The notes: generated by a model from the sequence alone, not told the origin. DNA of 64,000 nucleotides from Flagellimonas onchidii (GCF_004804315.1 NZ_SRXX01000003.1:124001-188000), one strand, 5' to 3'. Numbered from the stretch's first letter, positions 36,746-46,673 are shown. Translations and numbers: made by a program.

Positions 36746-38170
36746 TTAGCAATCACTCAAAAATACTCCTACGGCCAGGCCTCCTTCAGAGGTCTCCTTG
36801 TATTTGCTATTCATATCCTTTGCTGTTTCCCACATAGTATTGACAACCTTGTCTAAAGGGACTTTAGCTTCTTTGGGGTCGGTATCCATGGCAAGTTCGG
36901 CAGCATTAATAGCTTTTATGGCTCCCATAGCATTTCTTTCAATACAAGGAACCTGTACCAGACCTCCAATGGGGTCACAGGTGAGCCCCAAATGATGTTC
37001 CATGGCAATTTCAGCAGCCATTAATACTTGTTCTGGGGTTCCACCCATTAACTCGGTAAGTGCTCCGGCGGCCATGGCAGATGATACGCCTATTTCAGCT
37101 TGGCACCCACCCATGGCAGCAGAAATAGTGGCTCCTTTTTTAAATATGGAACCAATTTCACCAGCGACCAATAAAAACTTTTTAATGTCCTCAAAATTCC
37201 CATCATGGTTTTCTATGACCAAATAATACATAAGCACTGCCGGAATTACCCCGGCACTTCCGTTGGTTGGTGCTGTAACCACCCGCCCAAGAGAAGCGTT
37301 TACCTCGTTGACGGATAGTGCAAAACAACTGACCCATTTAATGATTTGGCGAAATTTAACCTCTGTTTCACGAATACTTTCTAGCCATTCTTGTGGATTG
37401 GAGTAGGGGTGGGAACCTTTTAATTTTTCATGCATATTAAAAGCACGACGTTTTACGTTTAATCCCCCTGGAAGTATTCCCTGTGTATGGCATCCAGTGT
37501 ACATGCATTCGAGCATAGTATTCCAGATGCGTTTAAGCTCGCTATCAATTAATGCATCCGAACGTAGGGATTGCTCATTTTTCAAAACTACTTCTGAAAT
37601 GGAACTGTTTTGCTGGTCGCAATAAAACAAGAGCTCTTCACCTGTTTTAATTGGGAAAGGAAAAGTTTTAAAGGTTGCTTTGTTTTCCCTGGCGTGTTCC
37701 AGTTCTTCTTTGACCACAAAGCCACCACCAATAGAATAATAGGTTTCTGTATGTGCATCTCCACTCTTAAGTATTGCAGTGAATCGAATGCCATTGGAAT
37801 GAAAAGGAAGAAATTCTTTTTTAAAGACAATGTCCTTTTCAAATTCAAAACCGAGCTTCAGAGAGCCGTCAAAATCTAACTTCCTACTTGCTTTAATATT
37901 CTCGATAATGGAATCAATACCTTCCGTGGGAACGGTCTCGGGGTCAGCACCCAATAAACCCATAACAACAGCTATGTCTGTAGCGTGCCCCTTTCCGGTC
38001 AATGAAAGTGAACCATAAAGGTCAACCTGAATTTTATTGACTTTGCTGAATAATTGTTGTTCTTTTAATTCGGCTATCCATCTTTCCGCAGCCCTCCATG
38101 GACCTAAGGTATGTGAACTTGAAGGGCCGACACCAATCTTCAACATGTCAAAAACACTAATGCATTCCAT
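36746..38170 (-). CDS. sdaA: L-serine ammonia-lyase, iron-sulfur type
   Basis: Deaminates serine to pyruvate. I start at ATG 38168-38170 ([21 protein letters not shown]), the standard family start; the 38 codons before it do not resemble the family and cross a palindrome. The 474 residues contain the beta domain (1-160) and the catalytic alpha domain with iron-sulfur cysteines ([35 protein letters not shown]) and [18 protein letters not shown]. Oxygen-sensitive 4Fe-4S enzyme of the cytosol. Together with glyA at 1.7 kb it covers serine turnover. Confidence 0.95.
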   Translation of the reverse strand: MECISVFDMLKIGVGPSSSHTLGPWRAAERWIAELKEQQLFSKVNKIQVDLYGSLSLTGKGHATDIAVVMGLLGADPETVPTEGIDSIIENIKASRKLDFDGSLKLGFEFEKDIVFKKEFLPFHSNGIRFTAILKSGDAHTETYYSIGGGFVVKEELEHARENKATFKTFPFPIKTGEELLFYCDQQNSSISEVVLKNEQSLRSDALIDSELKRIWNTMLECMYTGCHTQGILPGGLNVKRRAFNMHEKLKGSHPYSNPQEWLESIRETEVKFRQIIKWVSCFALSVNEVNASLGRVVTAPTNGSAGVIPAVLMYYLVIENHDGNFEDIKKFLLVAGEIGSIFKKGATISAAMGGCQAEIGVSSAMAAGALTELMGGTPEQVLMAAEIAMEHHLGLTCDPIGGLVQVPCIERNAMGAIKAINAAELAMDTDPKEAKVPLDKVVNTMWETAKDMNSKYKETSEGGLAVGVFLSDC

Positions 38171-38263
38171 GGATGAAACTTGAGCTGTTAATTTTGAAGG
38201 CCAAAATAGGTAAAATTGGCTAGCTGTATGAGGAAATCGATATAAAAGAAAGACAATCTTTCT

Positions 38264-38278
38264 AGGTGTCTGACACCT
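38264..38278. promoter_or_regulatory. Palindrome AGGTGTC-T-GACACCT between sdaA and dnaK
   Basis: A perfect 7-bp inverted repeat with a 1-base centre, 94 bases before the sdaA start and 87 bases before the dnaK start. It is unlike the CIRCE element of HrcA. It could be an operator for one or both divergent genes. Confidence 0.45.
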
Positions 38279-38364
38279 TGTCATATTCTATGGCATGGCA
38301 TAATCATTGTCATTGCTAGAGCGATACTAAAACAGAATTTTCAACAGATATAACTTTAGATACA

Positions 38365-40281
38365 ATGAGCAAAATTATAGGTATTGACTTGGGTACGACC
38401 AACTCCTGCGTTTCCGTAATGGAAGGTAATGAGCCCGTAGTAATCCCAAATGCTGAGGGTAAGCGCACAACACCCTCCGTAATTGCATTTGTGGAAGGAG
38501 GAGAAATCAAGGTCGGAGACCCGGCAAAAAGGCAAGCGGTCACCAATCCACATAAAACAATATATTCCATTAAAAGATTCATGGGAAATAAATTCTCTGA
38601 ATCTAAAAAAGAAGCAGATCGCGTTCCTTATAAAGTAGAAAAGGGCGACAACGATACTCCAAGAGTTGACATCGATGGGCGTTTGTATACCCCTCAAGAG
38701 CTTTCGGCAATGATTCTTCAAAAAATGAAGAAAACCGCAGAAGATTATTTGGGTCAAGATGTCACTCGAGCAGTAATCACTGTACCTGCTTATTTTAACG
38801 ATTCACAACGTCAAGCTACAAAAGAGGCTGGTGAAATAGCAGGTTTGACTGTTGAAAGAATCATCAACGAGCCTACCGCTGCTTCTTTAGCTTACGGATT
38901 GGATAAAAAGGATACAGACCGAAAGATTGTAGTATTTGACTTTGGTGGAGGAACACATGATGTTTCTATCTTGGAATTAGGTGATGGCGTTTTTGAGGTA
39001 TTGGCGACAGATGGAGACACCCACTTGGGGGGAGATGACGTAGATCAAAAGATTATCGATTGGTTGGCAGAAGAATTTAAGAAAGACGAAAGTCTTGATT
39101 TAAGAGAAGATGCCATGGCTTTGCAAAGACTTCGTGAAGCTGCTGAAAAAGCAAAAATTGAATTGTCAGCTTCTGCACAGACCGAAATCAATTTACCATA
39201 CGTAACTGCTACGGCTTCCGGCCCTAAGCACTTGGTAAGAACATTGACCCGAGCCAAATTTGAACAATTGATAGACGATTTGGTAAAAAGAACTATTGAG
39301 CCTTGTGAGACAGCTTTGAAAAACGCAGGTCTTTCAAAAAGTGATATTGACGAGATTATCTTGGTGGGTGGTTCAACCCGTATTCCTGCTGTACAGGAAG
39401 CGGTAGAGAAATTCTTCGGAAAAAAACCATCAAAAGGTGTGAATCCAGATGAAGTGGTTGCCGTAGGAGCTGCTATTCAAGGTGGTGTATTGACAGGAGA
39501 TGTAAAAGATGTATTGTTGTTGGATGTTACCCCTCTTTCATTAGGTATTGAGACCATGGGTAGTGTATTCACCAAATTGATTGAGGCAAATACGACCATT
39601 CCAACTAAGAAATCCCAGGTTTTCTCAACGGCAGCGGACAATCAACCTTCTGTTGAAATCCATGTGTTGCAAGGAGAGCGCCCAATGGCTGCAGATAACA
39701 AAACAATCGGAAGGTTCCATTTAGATGGTATTCCACCTGCGCCAAGAGGCACACCTCAAATTGAAGTGACCTTCGACATCGATGCAAACGGAATTATTAA
39801 GGTTTCTGCTACAGATAAGGCCACAAATAAGACTCAAGATATCCGAATTGAAGCTTCATCAGGATTGACCGAAGAGGAAATTCAAAAAATGAAGGCGGAA
39901 GCGGAAGCAAATGCTGAATCTGATAAAAAAGCCAAGGAAACTGCCGACAAGTTGAATGAAGCAGATGCGATGATTTTCCAAACAGAAAAACAGTTGAAGG
40001 AGTTTGGCGATAAATTATCTGATGATAAGAAAAAGCCGATTGAAGAAGCTTTGGAAGAATTGAAGAAAGCATACGAAACCAAAGATGTGGTTGTTATTGA
40101 GCCCGCTTTGGAAAAAATCAACGAAGCTTGGAAAGTAGCCTCTGAAGAAATGTACAAAGCACAGGCTGAAGCTCAAGCCAATGGGACAGATGCTGCAGCT
40201 GGAGCTGAAGGAGCCGGGGGAGGAAGTGATTCCGCTGAAGGTGATAACGTTGAAGACGTAGACTTCGAAGAAGTGAAATAG
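38365..40281 (+). CDS. dnaK: Chaperone protein DnaK (Hsp70)
   Basis: 638 residues. The ATPase domain (1-385) has [46 protein letters not shown] and [13 protein letters not shown]. The substrate-binding domain follows ([16 protein letters not shown] linker), then the lid and a disordered Ala/Gly/Asp tail ending in EDVDFEEVK, a normal DnaK end. It works with DnaJ and GrpE in protein folding; neither gene is in this window. It is divergent from sdaA and ends at a strong terminator. Confidence 0.98.
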   Translation: MSKIIGIDLGTTNSCVSVMEGNEPVVIPNAEGKRTTPSVIAFVEGGEIKVGDPAKRQAVTNPHKTIYSIKRFMGNKFSESKKEADRVPYKVEKGDNDTPRVDIDGRLYTPQELSAMILQKMKKTAEDYLGQDVTRAVITVPAYFNDSQRQATKEAGEIAGLTVERIINEPTAASLAYGLDKKDTDRKIVVFDFGGGTHDVSILELGDGVFEVLATDGDTHLGGDDVDQKIIDWLAEEFKKDESLDLREDAMALQRLREAAEKAKIELSASAQTEINLPYVTATASGPKHLVRTLTRAKFEQLIDDLVKRTIEPCETALKNAGLSKSDIDEIILVGGSTRIPAVQEAVEKFFGKKPSKGVNPDEVVAVGAAIQGGVLTGDVKDVLLLDVTPLSLGIETMGSVFTKLIEANTTIPTKKSQVFSTAADNQPSVEIHVLQGERPMAADNKTIGRFHLDGIPPAPRGTPQIEVTFDIDANGIIKVSATDKATNKTQDIRIEASSGLTEEEIQKMKAEAEANAESDKKAKETADKLNEADAMIFQTEKQLKEFGDKLSDDKKKPIEEALEELKKAYETKDVVVIEPALEKINEAWKVASEEMYKAQAEAQANGTDAAAGAEGAGGGSDSAEGDNVEDVDFEEVK

Positions 40282-40299
40282 TATTAAAATTCACAAACA

Positions 40300-40329
40300 A
40301 AAAAAGCCCGCAATATTGCGGGCTTTTTT
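40300..40329. terminator. Bidirectional terminator after dnaK
   Basis: GCCCGCAATATTGCGGGC (40306-40323) is a perfect palindrome flanked by A and T runs on both sides. It ends dnaK (+) and the orphan regulator (-). Confidence 0.92.
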
Positions 40330-40343
40330 GTTTGAAATACTAT

Positions 40344-40988
40344 TTATGCGGCATTTAACTGTCGTATTTCCAACTCTTGTAGTTTCTTTAAAGCCTCAGC
40401 TTTTGAGTTTACATTGAGCTTTACATAGATATTCTGAATGTGAAAATTCACTGCACTTGGGGTCACACAGAGTCTATCCGCAATCATTTTATAGGTGTAC
40501 CCATGGGTGAGTAATTCTATAATTTGATTTTCTTTTTTTGAAAACCTATCGAAAGTTTTAATTTGAAAAGAGTGGATTATTTTTTTGGCCACATCGTGCT
40601 CCAAGACTACTCCATGTTGATGTAGATCGGCTATGGCATTAAAGAGGCGATTTTTAGTCAAAGGCTTGGTCAAAAAGCCATTGGCACCTTTTTTAAATGC
40701 CTCTTTTATGATTTCAAAATTAGATTCTTGACTGATCATCAAAATTTTGGGAGAGGAGCTAAACCTATTGAAGAATTGAATTCCATCAATTCCTGAGATT
40801 CCATTCAAATTGACTTCACAAACGATAATATCTGGACTTTCCCTCTTTGATTTGGATAAAAATGTATTTACAGAAGTATGTATTTCTATTAATTCATACA
40901 AAGGTTCGTTACTGAAATAAAAATGATATAGGGGGTGTAGTTTTTCATCATTGTCAATAATTACAATTTTTAATGGGTTAGTTTTCAT
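40344..40988 (-). CDS. Orphan LuxR-type response regulator with Glu at the phospho-Asp site
   Basis: I start at MKTNPLKIVIIDND (40988); the longer frame would cross a palindrome. The receiver (1-125) has IIDND (N13 replaces the second acidic residue) and CEVN with E58 in place of the phospho-Asp; the Lys in FLTKPLT is kept. The LuxR-type helix-turn-helix (about 150-210; LLTHGYTYKMIADRLCVTPS, AVNFHIQNIYVKLNVNS) is complete. Asp to Glu often mimics phosphorylation, so the protein may be constantly active. No kinase gene is near. 214 residues. Confidence 0.9.
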   Translation of the reverse strand: MKTNPLKIVIIDNDEKLHPLYHFYFSNEPLYELIEIHTSVNTFLSKSKRESPDIIVCEVNLNGISGIDGIQFFNRFSSSPKILMISQESNFEIIKEAFKKGANGFLTKPLTKNRLFNAIADLHQHGVVLEHDVAKKIIHSFQIKTFDRFSKKENQIIELLTHGYTYKMIADRLCVTPSAVNFHIQNIYVKLNVNSKAEALKKLQELEIRQLNAA

Positions 40989-41034
40989 GGTTATTGGATT
41001 TGGATTATCTGATTTTGTCATAGTTGCCATCATG

Positions 41035-41052
41035 TTGCCAAAAAATTGGCAA
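41035..41052. promoter_or_regulatory. Palindrome TTGCCAA-AAAA-TTGGCAA
   Basis: A perfect 7-bp inverted repeat with a 4-base centre, 47-64 bases upstream of the regulator's chosen start. Position and symmetry suggest autoregulation by this or another dimeric protein. Confidence 0.4.
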
Positions 41053-41219
41053 AAGGTATCCGTCTGCCATATCTCTGTTGAGGTACATATGGAAAAGCTT
41101 AGAAGTTCCGCACTATTAGTTTGAAACGACAGAAGCTTACCATCAACCCTATGGGACAGGCTGATAATAATCCTTAAAAAGGATTAAATCAATGGTAGTT
41201 TAAAAAGTGTTTAGGAGTA

Positions 41220-41420
41220 CTAAATAGAAACCTTTGCTTGGTCCGGAGGATTGCATCGTGCACTTAAAATTGTAGCTTTTTTCATGAGTATAAGATTTGG
41301 GTTTTGTGTTATTTCAAGATTTAAATTAGTTTTTTTATTTCTGCAGAAAAATTTTTTGTAGTTTTTTTCGTTCAAATGCACTTTTCTGTTTTTACCACAA
41401 AAGGGGCAATTTATGGACAC
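41220..41420 (-). CDS. Possible small protein with a CxxC zinc-ribbon-like start
   Basis: A 66-codon frame that begins MSINCPFCGKNRKVHLN. The CPFCG pair and a later FFC resemble half a zinc ribbon. An internal ATG (41285) would give a 21-residue peptide, MKKATILSARCNPPDQAKVS plus one. The region is AT-rich and the frame could be chance; I cannot tell which start is used, if any. It lies in the otherwise empty stretch 41053-41612. Confidence 0.25.
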   Translation of the reverse strand: MSINCPFCGKNRKVHLNEKNYKKFFCRNKKTNLNLEITQNPNLILMKKATILSARCNPPDQAKVSI

Positions 41421-41438
41421 TACATATGTATAAAATAG

Positions 41439-41467
41439 AATAGGATGCTCTTTTAGAGCATCCTATT
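41439..41467 (-). terminator. 13-bp perfect hairpin, likely terminator of the PD40 gene
   Basis: AATAGGATGCTCT (41439-41451) and AGAGCATCCTATT (41455-41467) form a stem with a TTT loop. On the minus strand a U-rich CTATTTTAT follows. It is 146 bases past the PD40 stop, with no gene between. Confidence 0.6.
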
Positions 41468-41612
41468 CTTGGCAAATCGGTCCGGATGAAATAACACAAC
41501 CCGCATCTATGATAACCTTCGGTTCCCCCCGTTCAATTTATCATAGTTCAATAATGTTCAGTATTTGACAAAATCAGATAATCCCAGGTAGTGGACCAAT
41601 TTATTTGACATT

Positions 41613-42476
41613 TTAATCTTCATAAGATGTACTGGTGTACTCATATGAGGTTCCAGCATTCAAAGCAGTATCAAGACTTTTATCATTATAGGCAATCGCA
41701 TCTGTATCCATAGTCTTCTGCTTTCTATATGTGATAGTGACTTGTTCAATGGTATGGTTTAAGCCTCTGTTGGATACCACGTAACTTTCTCCTTTTTCAA
41801 TATCGAGTTGAATGGCATAATCATCTCTACTGCTATTGATATGACCTCCTAAGTTAACAGAGGGGGTAAGTTTGTTATATGTTACCTGTGTGGCGTAGAG
41901 ATCAAGCCCTCCAAAACCATCGCGACCTTCAGATGCAAAGAATAACAGTGTGCTGTTATAGATGTTCGGATATAATTCATCTTCTTTGGTATTGACCTTA
42001 GGTCCAAGGTTTTTGGACACACCCAAGCTCCCATCTGAACTGATATCAGCGACATAAATATCGTATTTTCCATAGCTTCCCTTCATGTTGGAAGCAAAGA
42101 ACAAACGTTTTCCATCTTCTGAAACCGTAGGATGTTTGGCGGAAGCATATTTTGGACACACTTTCAATTTGGTGATATTGCCCCATTTACCATTTATATT
42201 TTCAGCACGATAGATTTCATGAACAAGTTCTTTTTTTGAAAACAGTCCATATTCCGGTTTTTGCTCTCTAGATTTGCTGAAATATGCTGTTTTACCATCC
42301 TGTGTCACTGACATTGAAGGTACATAACCTTCCAATGTAGATAAATGCCCATTGTTATCAATGTCTTGAAGAACTTCTTTTGTGTTTTCAAACTTAATTG
42401 GATTTTGGGCTGCAATTTGTGCTATACAGACTAAACCAATAAATAAAGTCAAGTTGTTGGTGAATGAACGTGTCAT
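41613..42476 (-). CDS. Exported PD40 beta-propeller protein, 287 aa
   Basis: A signal peptide (LFIGLVCIAQIAAQ) is followed by PD40/WD40-like repeats: PSMSVTQDGKTAYFSKS, HPTVSEDGKRLFFASNMKGSYGKYDIYVAD (residues in two parts), ELYPNIYNSTLLFFASEGRDGFGGLDLYAT. These match the propeller of OmpA-type lipoproteins of Bacteroidota (PorE/SprE group). Those proteins normally continue with a carboxypeptidase-like and an OmpA domain; here the chain stops after the propeller with a polar tail. It may be a stand-alone or truncated relative. Single gene. Confidence 0.85.
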   Translation of the reverse strand: MTRSFTNNLTLFIGLVCIAQIAAQNPIKFENTKEVLQDIDNNGHLSTLEGYVPSMSVTQDGKTAYFSKSREQKPEYGLFSKKELVHEIYRAENINGKWGNITKLKVCPKYASAKHPTVSEDGKRLFFASNMKGSYGKYDIYVADISSDGSLGVSKNLGPKVNTKEDELYPNIYNSTLLFFASEGRDGFGGLDLYATQVTYNKLTPSVNLGGHINSSRDDYAIQLDIEKGESYVVSNRGLNHTIEQVTITYRKQKTMDTDAIAYNDKSLDTALNAGTSYEYTSTSYED

Positions 42477-43103
42477 GATGTATAGATTTGGGGGTTAATA
42501 CATGACAAATTTGAAGAAAGTTTTTTGAGAATTACCTATTAATTATTCATAGTTTTTGAATTATATCGATAAAAAAATGCATTTTATCGAATATTTTTTA
42601 GATAATTAACATATTGAAAGGCGTGAAACTTCCAGTAATCGATGTTTTATGCATTTTGACGAGATTCAAACATTCCCTTTTTAAGTATTTTGGAAGTGAC
42701 TAATTGATTTTTATGTATTTGTTCAAGTAGCGTTCCTGACTTGAGGCAGATTCGGCTTTAGCAGATGTGAAGTATTTTGGAGTTTGCATGGAGCTTTGGC
42801 TTGTTGTATCTAGAAATCGGACCAACCTTTTTAAAAACTCATAAAACAGAAATGAAAATGAGGAAAAAGAACACCCGCCAACATGCTAATAACTAACTAA
42901 ACCACATGAACATTGCATCACAACCTATAATAGGCTAGCGGGTGTTCCATATTATAGATGGTCATTTATATAAAAGGATGCTTTACCAAAAGCTGCTTTA
43001 TGATAAATTTGTGAGTGCGTGGTTTTAATTTAAAAGAATTTACGGTTGTTATGCCGACGTCTGTGGGATGGGTTTCAAAACTCTGTATTCAACATTTAAT
43101 CCA
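42477..43103. other. Gene-free stretch with a 10-bp inverted repeat at 42869-42947
   Basis: I see no credible gene in 627 AT-rich bases. GAACACCCGC (42869-42878) and GCGGGTGTTC (42938-42947) pair perfectly around 59 bases. Two tiny frames in the same area, MKMRKKNTRQHANN and MNIASQPIIG, have starts but are probably chance. The structure could be an RNA leader, a small RNA or a terminator. Confidence 0.35.
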
Positions 43104-45902
43104 CTAATAAGAAAGCAAGTGCCCTGGTCTAGAGGTCATTTTCTTGAGTGGAGGGGCAAATTGCGTAAGTTTTATGCCCTTCACCGCTACCTTATATTCT
43201 TCGAGGGTCGGAGTTCTTCCCAGAATGGCAGAAAGAACAACCACGGGGGTTGAGGCTAGCAACGACTCTCCCTTTTTGCGGTCAGAATCTTTTACAACCC
43301 GCCCCTGAAATAAACGTGTAGATGTGGCCATTACCGTATCTCCCTTCTCTGCTTTTTCCTGATTTCCCATGCAGAGGTTACAACCGGGTCTTTCTAGATA
43401 TAAGATATTGTCGTATTCAGTTCGTGCAGTATTCTTAGGAGCAGCATCATCAAATTCAAAACCGGAATACTTTTGCAACATTTCCCAGTCTCCCTCTTCT
43501 TTGAGTTCATCAATAATGTTATAAGTAGGAGCGGTCACTACAAGAGGTGCTTTAAACTCTACTTTTCCATATTCTTCCTCTAGGTTTTTCAACATTTTGG
43601 AAACAATTTTAATATCACCTTTGTGAACCATACAAGATCCTACAAAACCAAGATCTACATGTTTGTCTCCACCATAAAAAGAAAGCTCCCGAATGGTATC
43701 GTGGGTATATCGCTTCGATACATCTTCATTATTAACATCAGGGTCAGCAATCATTGGTTCATCAATAATATTCAGATCAACCTCGAATTCTGCGTAATAC
43801 TTGGCATTTTCATCTGGGGTCAAAGGCGGTTTTTTCCCTGATTTTATTTCAGAGATTCGTTCGTTGGCCTTGTCAATAAGTCCTTGAAGCACTTTCTTTT
43901 CATTATCCATGCCTTTATCAATCATAATCTGGATTCTCCCCTTGGCAATCTCAAGCGATTCAATTAGGGTGTCATCTTGAGAGATACAGATAGAAGCTTT
44001 GGCTTTCATTTCTGCCGTCCAGTCTGTAAATGTAAATGCTTGATCCGAAGGAAGTGTTCCTATATGTACTTCGATAATTCTTCCTTGAAATACATTTTCC
44101 CCTCCAAATTTCTTTAGCATTTGCGATTGGGTGGCATGTACAACATCACGAAAATCCATATGGTCTTTCATTTGACCCTTAAATGTCACTTTTACCGACT
44201 CGGGAATTGGCATGGATGCTTCACCCGTGGCCAAAGCAAGGGCAACCGTACCAGAATCAGCACCAAAAGCTACACCTTTAGACATTCTAGTGTGCGAATC
44301 ACCACCGATAATGATGGCCCAATCGTCCACAGTTATATCGTTAAGCACTTTGTGGATTACGTCCGTCATGGCATGATATTCACCTTTTGGATCACGGGCG
44401 GTTATCAGACCAAAATCATTCATAAAACGCATTAATCTCGGAATGTTTTGTTGGGACTTTAAATCCCAAACCGATGCTGTGTGACAACCCGACTGGTACC
44501 CACCATCCACTATGGGGGATATTACTGTTGCGGCCATCATTTCCAATTCTTGGGAGGTCATCAAGCCAGTGGTATCCTGGGAACCAACAATATTTACCTC
44601 AACTCGAACATAAGAACCTGCATGCAAAGTCGCGCCTGAAGTACCGACTGCATTTTTATTGAAAATCTTTTCTACAGCGGTAAGACCTTGTCCTTCATGA
44701 GAAATTTCTTTGGAAGGTGCAAATACGAGAGGAACGTCTATACCAAGCATTTTTGCAGCAAATGTTTGAAGTTTTTTACCGAATACGACAGCGTATGAGC
44801 CCCCAGCTCTCATAAACTCCATCTTTTGGGGAGTGAATGCTGAGGAAACATCCATTAATTCTTGGTCACCGTTGTATAACTTTTTGGTTTTGGTATTGAT
44901 GGTGAATACAGTACCCGTATCAACTGAATAGGCCTGCTCCAAAATTGGCTCACCTTCGTCATCTACAACAAGATTACCCTCGGCATCATATTTTTTCACC
45001 CAGTTTTTCAAATCCAAACCTATACCACCTGTTACACCTACCGTGGTTAGGAAAATTGGAGAAATACCATTTGTTCCAGCGACAACAGGTGCAATATTAA
45101 TGAATGGCACATAAGGGCTAGCTTGTTTCCCAATCCAAAGGGCCACATTGTTTACCCCCGACATTCTTGACGAGCCTACACCCATGGTTCCTTTTTCCGC
45201 AATCAACATAACCCGCTTATCTGGATGCTCAGCTTGTAACTTAAGAAGTGCGTTTTGCTGTTCTTTGTTATGCTCAAACATACATTGACCGTGCAGTTCA
45301 CGGTCTGACCTAGAGTGCGCATCACTTCCAGGAGAAAGCAAATCTGTAGAGATATCACCTACACCAGCAACAAATGTGACCACTTTGATTTCTTCTTCAA
45401 CCTCAGGAAGTTTAGTGAAGAATTCAGCTTGTGCATAGCTTTTAATAATATCCTTAGCGATATCATTACCCTTTTTGAAAGCATCTTCTAAACGTTCCAT
45501 ATCAGCTTCGTAGAGAAATACCTGTGTTTTTAACACCTTAGCGGCTTCACTGGCAATAGCCGAATCATTGCCAAGAGCTAAATCCAAAAGCACCTTAATG
45601 GAAGGCCCACCTTTCATGTGGGATAATTGTTCAAAAGCAAAATCAAGCGTAATTTCCTCTACCGTGATTTCTTTTAGAATGATTTCTTTTAAAAATTGAG
45701 CTTTCACATTAGCGGCACTTGTTGTACCAGGGAGCGCATTATAAATAAAAAAATTGAGGGAATCTTTTCGGTGTTCATTGTCCAAATCTTTGATTTGGTC
45801 TATAACCTCACCTAACAATCCGGCATCATCAATTGGTTTAGGGTGAAGTCCTTGACCTTTTCTTTCTTCAATTTCCTTAAGGTATTCGGTATATCTACTC
45901 AT
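43104..45902 (-). CDS. acnB: Aconitate hydratase B / 2-methylisocitrate dehydratase
   Basis: Interconverts citrate and isocitrate in the TCA cycle (and 2-methylisocitrate). I start at ATG 45902 (MSRYTEYLKEIEERKGQGLH), the family start; 17 codons before it do not belong. 932 residues. The N-terminal HEAT-like domain (1-160) is typical of AcnB. The iron-sulfur cysteines are visible in ERPGCNLCMGN, and GSCMVHKGD and GGDSHTRMSKG lie in the active site. It is cytosolic and sensitive to oxidation. The intergenic region upstream holds a promoter and a CTTGAAG inverted repeat. Confidence 0.96.
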   Translation of the reverse strand: MSRYTEYLKEIEERKGQGLHPKPIDDAGLLGEVIDQIKDLDNEHRKDSLNFFIYNALPGTTSAANVKAQFLKEIILKEITVEEITLDFAFEQLSHMKGGPSIKVLLDLALGNDSAIASEAAKVLKTQVFLYEADMERLEDAFKKGNDIAKDIIKSYAQAEFFTKLPEVEEEIKVVTFVAGVGDISTDLLSPGSDAHSRSDRELHGQCMFEHNKEQQNALLKLQAEHPDKRVMLIAEKGTMGVGSSRMSGVNNVALWIGKQASPYVPFINIAPVVAGTNGISPIFLTTVGVTGGIGLDLKNWVKKYDAEGNLVVDDEGEPILEQAYSVDTGTVFTINTKTKKLYNGDQELMDVSSAFTPQKMEFMRAGGSYAVVFGKKLQTFAAKMLGIDVPLVFAPSKEISHEGQGLTAVEKIFNKNAVGTSGATLHAGSYVRVEVNIVGSQDTTGLMTSQELEMMAATVISPIVDGGYQSGCHTASVWDLKSQQNIPRLMRFMNDFGLITARDPKGEYHAMTDVIHKVLNDITVDDWAIIIGGDSHTRMSKGVAFGADSGTVALALATGEASMPIPESVKVTFKGQMKDHMDFRDVVHATQSQMLKKFGGENVFQGRIIEVHIGTLPSDQAFTFTDWTAEMKAKASICISQDDTLIESLEIAKGRIQIMIDKGMDNEKKVLQGLIDKANERISEIKSGKKPPLTPDENAKYYAEFEVDLNIIDEPMIADPDVNNEDVSKRYTHDTIRELSFYGGDKHVDLGFVGSCMVHKGDIKIVSKMLKNLEEEYGKVEFKAPLVVTAPTYNIIDELKEEGDWEMLQKYSGFEFDDAAPKNTARTEYDNILYLERPGCNLCMGNQEKAEKGDTVMATSTRLFQGRVVKDSDRKKGESLLASTPVVVLSAILGRTPTLEEYKVAVKGIKLTQFAPPLKKMTSRPGHLLSY

Positions 45903-46289
45903 AAAAATTCTATTTTCACTTGAAGAGTACTTATTGTTCACTTCAAGAAACAAAAAGAGTGTTTTTTCCAGTCTTTCTTAGAAACGCAAAAATAAACAAT
46001 GCGCCCAATTTACCTACCAAAGTTCCATCTAACTTAATTATGGCACTATTGAATTTAACTCTTTTTGATAGGTTATCTCAACGGTGCATATCATGTTCTA
46101 TTATTGCAAGAAGTAAGATATCCAGTTCTAAACAAGGAAAACCCGCCTTTTCTCGACTTTCCTAAGAGACAACATTTTAGTTGTATTTTGTTATTTAGGT
46201 CAATTTAGAAATCATTGATTCTAGACCTGGAGGCATATAAATTTTCAGTAAACTATCCGCAAAGATATTTTCTTGACGGATAGCTCCTT
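45903..46289. other. Intergenic region with acnB promoter and inverted repeat
   Basis: CAAAAATA (45987-45994) is TATTTTTG on the minus strand, fitting TAnnTTTG, with TTG 23 bases further up; it may drive acnB. CTTGAAG (45919-45925) and CTTCAAG (45941-45947) form a 7-bp inverted repeat in the leader. From 46020 to 46289 I see nothing else. Confidence 0.45.
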
Positions 46290-46438
46290 TTAAAATGTAA
46301 CTACAATCTTTCCTCTTAAGTAAAAGGAGTTCCAGGGGTAAAGTGAATTTCTTCGGTAGAGGCCGGTTTATTGAACAATCTACTTTCTGTAGCGAATTGT
46401 GTCTCATTCCACTCCGTGTCGAACAGGTTTTCAACAAT
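46290..46438 (-). pseudogene. Relic of the C-terminus of a TonB-dependent receptor
   Basis: Read on the minus strand from 46438: ENLFDTEWNETQFATESRLF then NKPASTEEIHFTPGTPFT, and TAA. This is the last beta-strand region of SusC/FecA-type receptors. After one lost base near 46320 (ACTT-AAGAGG for ACTTTAAGAGG) the frame gives RGKIVVTF and a stop at 46290-46292, the expected receptor end. Nothing before 46438 belongs to the same receptor. So a receptor gene was once here and only about 50 codons remain. Confidence 0.75.
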
Positions 46439-46606
46439 CTATTTCCCTAATACGTACTCGTTGACATTCTTTAAATTGTGAGTATCTATTTCTTGAATCT
46501 GTTCTAAAAAAGCTTCAAATTTTTTTAGAATGTCCCACTGGGTAATAGCCATGTAATCAGTATTGTAATAATATTCAAAGAGAGAATGGACGTTAACCAA
46601 TACCAT
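46439..46606 (-). CDS. Short unassigned frame, possibly a remnant
   Basis: A frame of 55 codons, MVLVNVHSLFEYYYNTDYM and DILKKFEAFLEQIQEIDTHN, ending LGK. The frame is open for 52 more codons upstream, overlapping the receptor gene end. I cannot name it. It resembles part of a small soluble protein and may be a decayed gene, since it lies between a relic and an intact receptor. Confidence 0.3.
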   Translation of the reverse strand: MVLVNVHSLFEYYYNTDYMAITQWDILKKFEAFLEQIQEIDTHNLKNVNEYVLGK

Positions 46607-46673
46607 TGTTGTTGTACCTCTCGAATTTAGCGTCGTCGTTTGCCAAGTATTGAATTTAAGCGATGTTATGGAT

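Noticed and set aside
36746..38284. Serine ammonia-lyase starting at 38284
   Set aside because: The first 38 residues do not resemble the family and would place the palindrome at 38264-38278 inside the coding part.
38285..38364. CIRCE-type heat-shock operator before dnaK
   Set aside because: No TTAGCACTC/GAGTGCTAA pair is present.
42855..42935. Two leader-peptide-like mini frames (14 and 10 codons)
   Set aside because: There is no gene directly downstream that they could regulate, and frames this short occur by chance.
46195..46437. 80-residue frame on the minus strand
   Set aside because: It is a shifted frame across the TonB receptor relic; the correct frame gives the receptor C-terminus.
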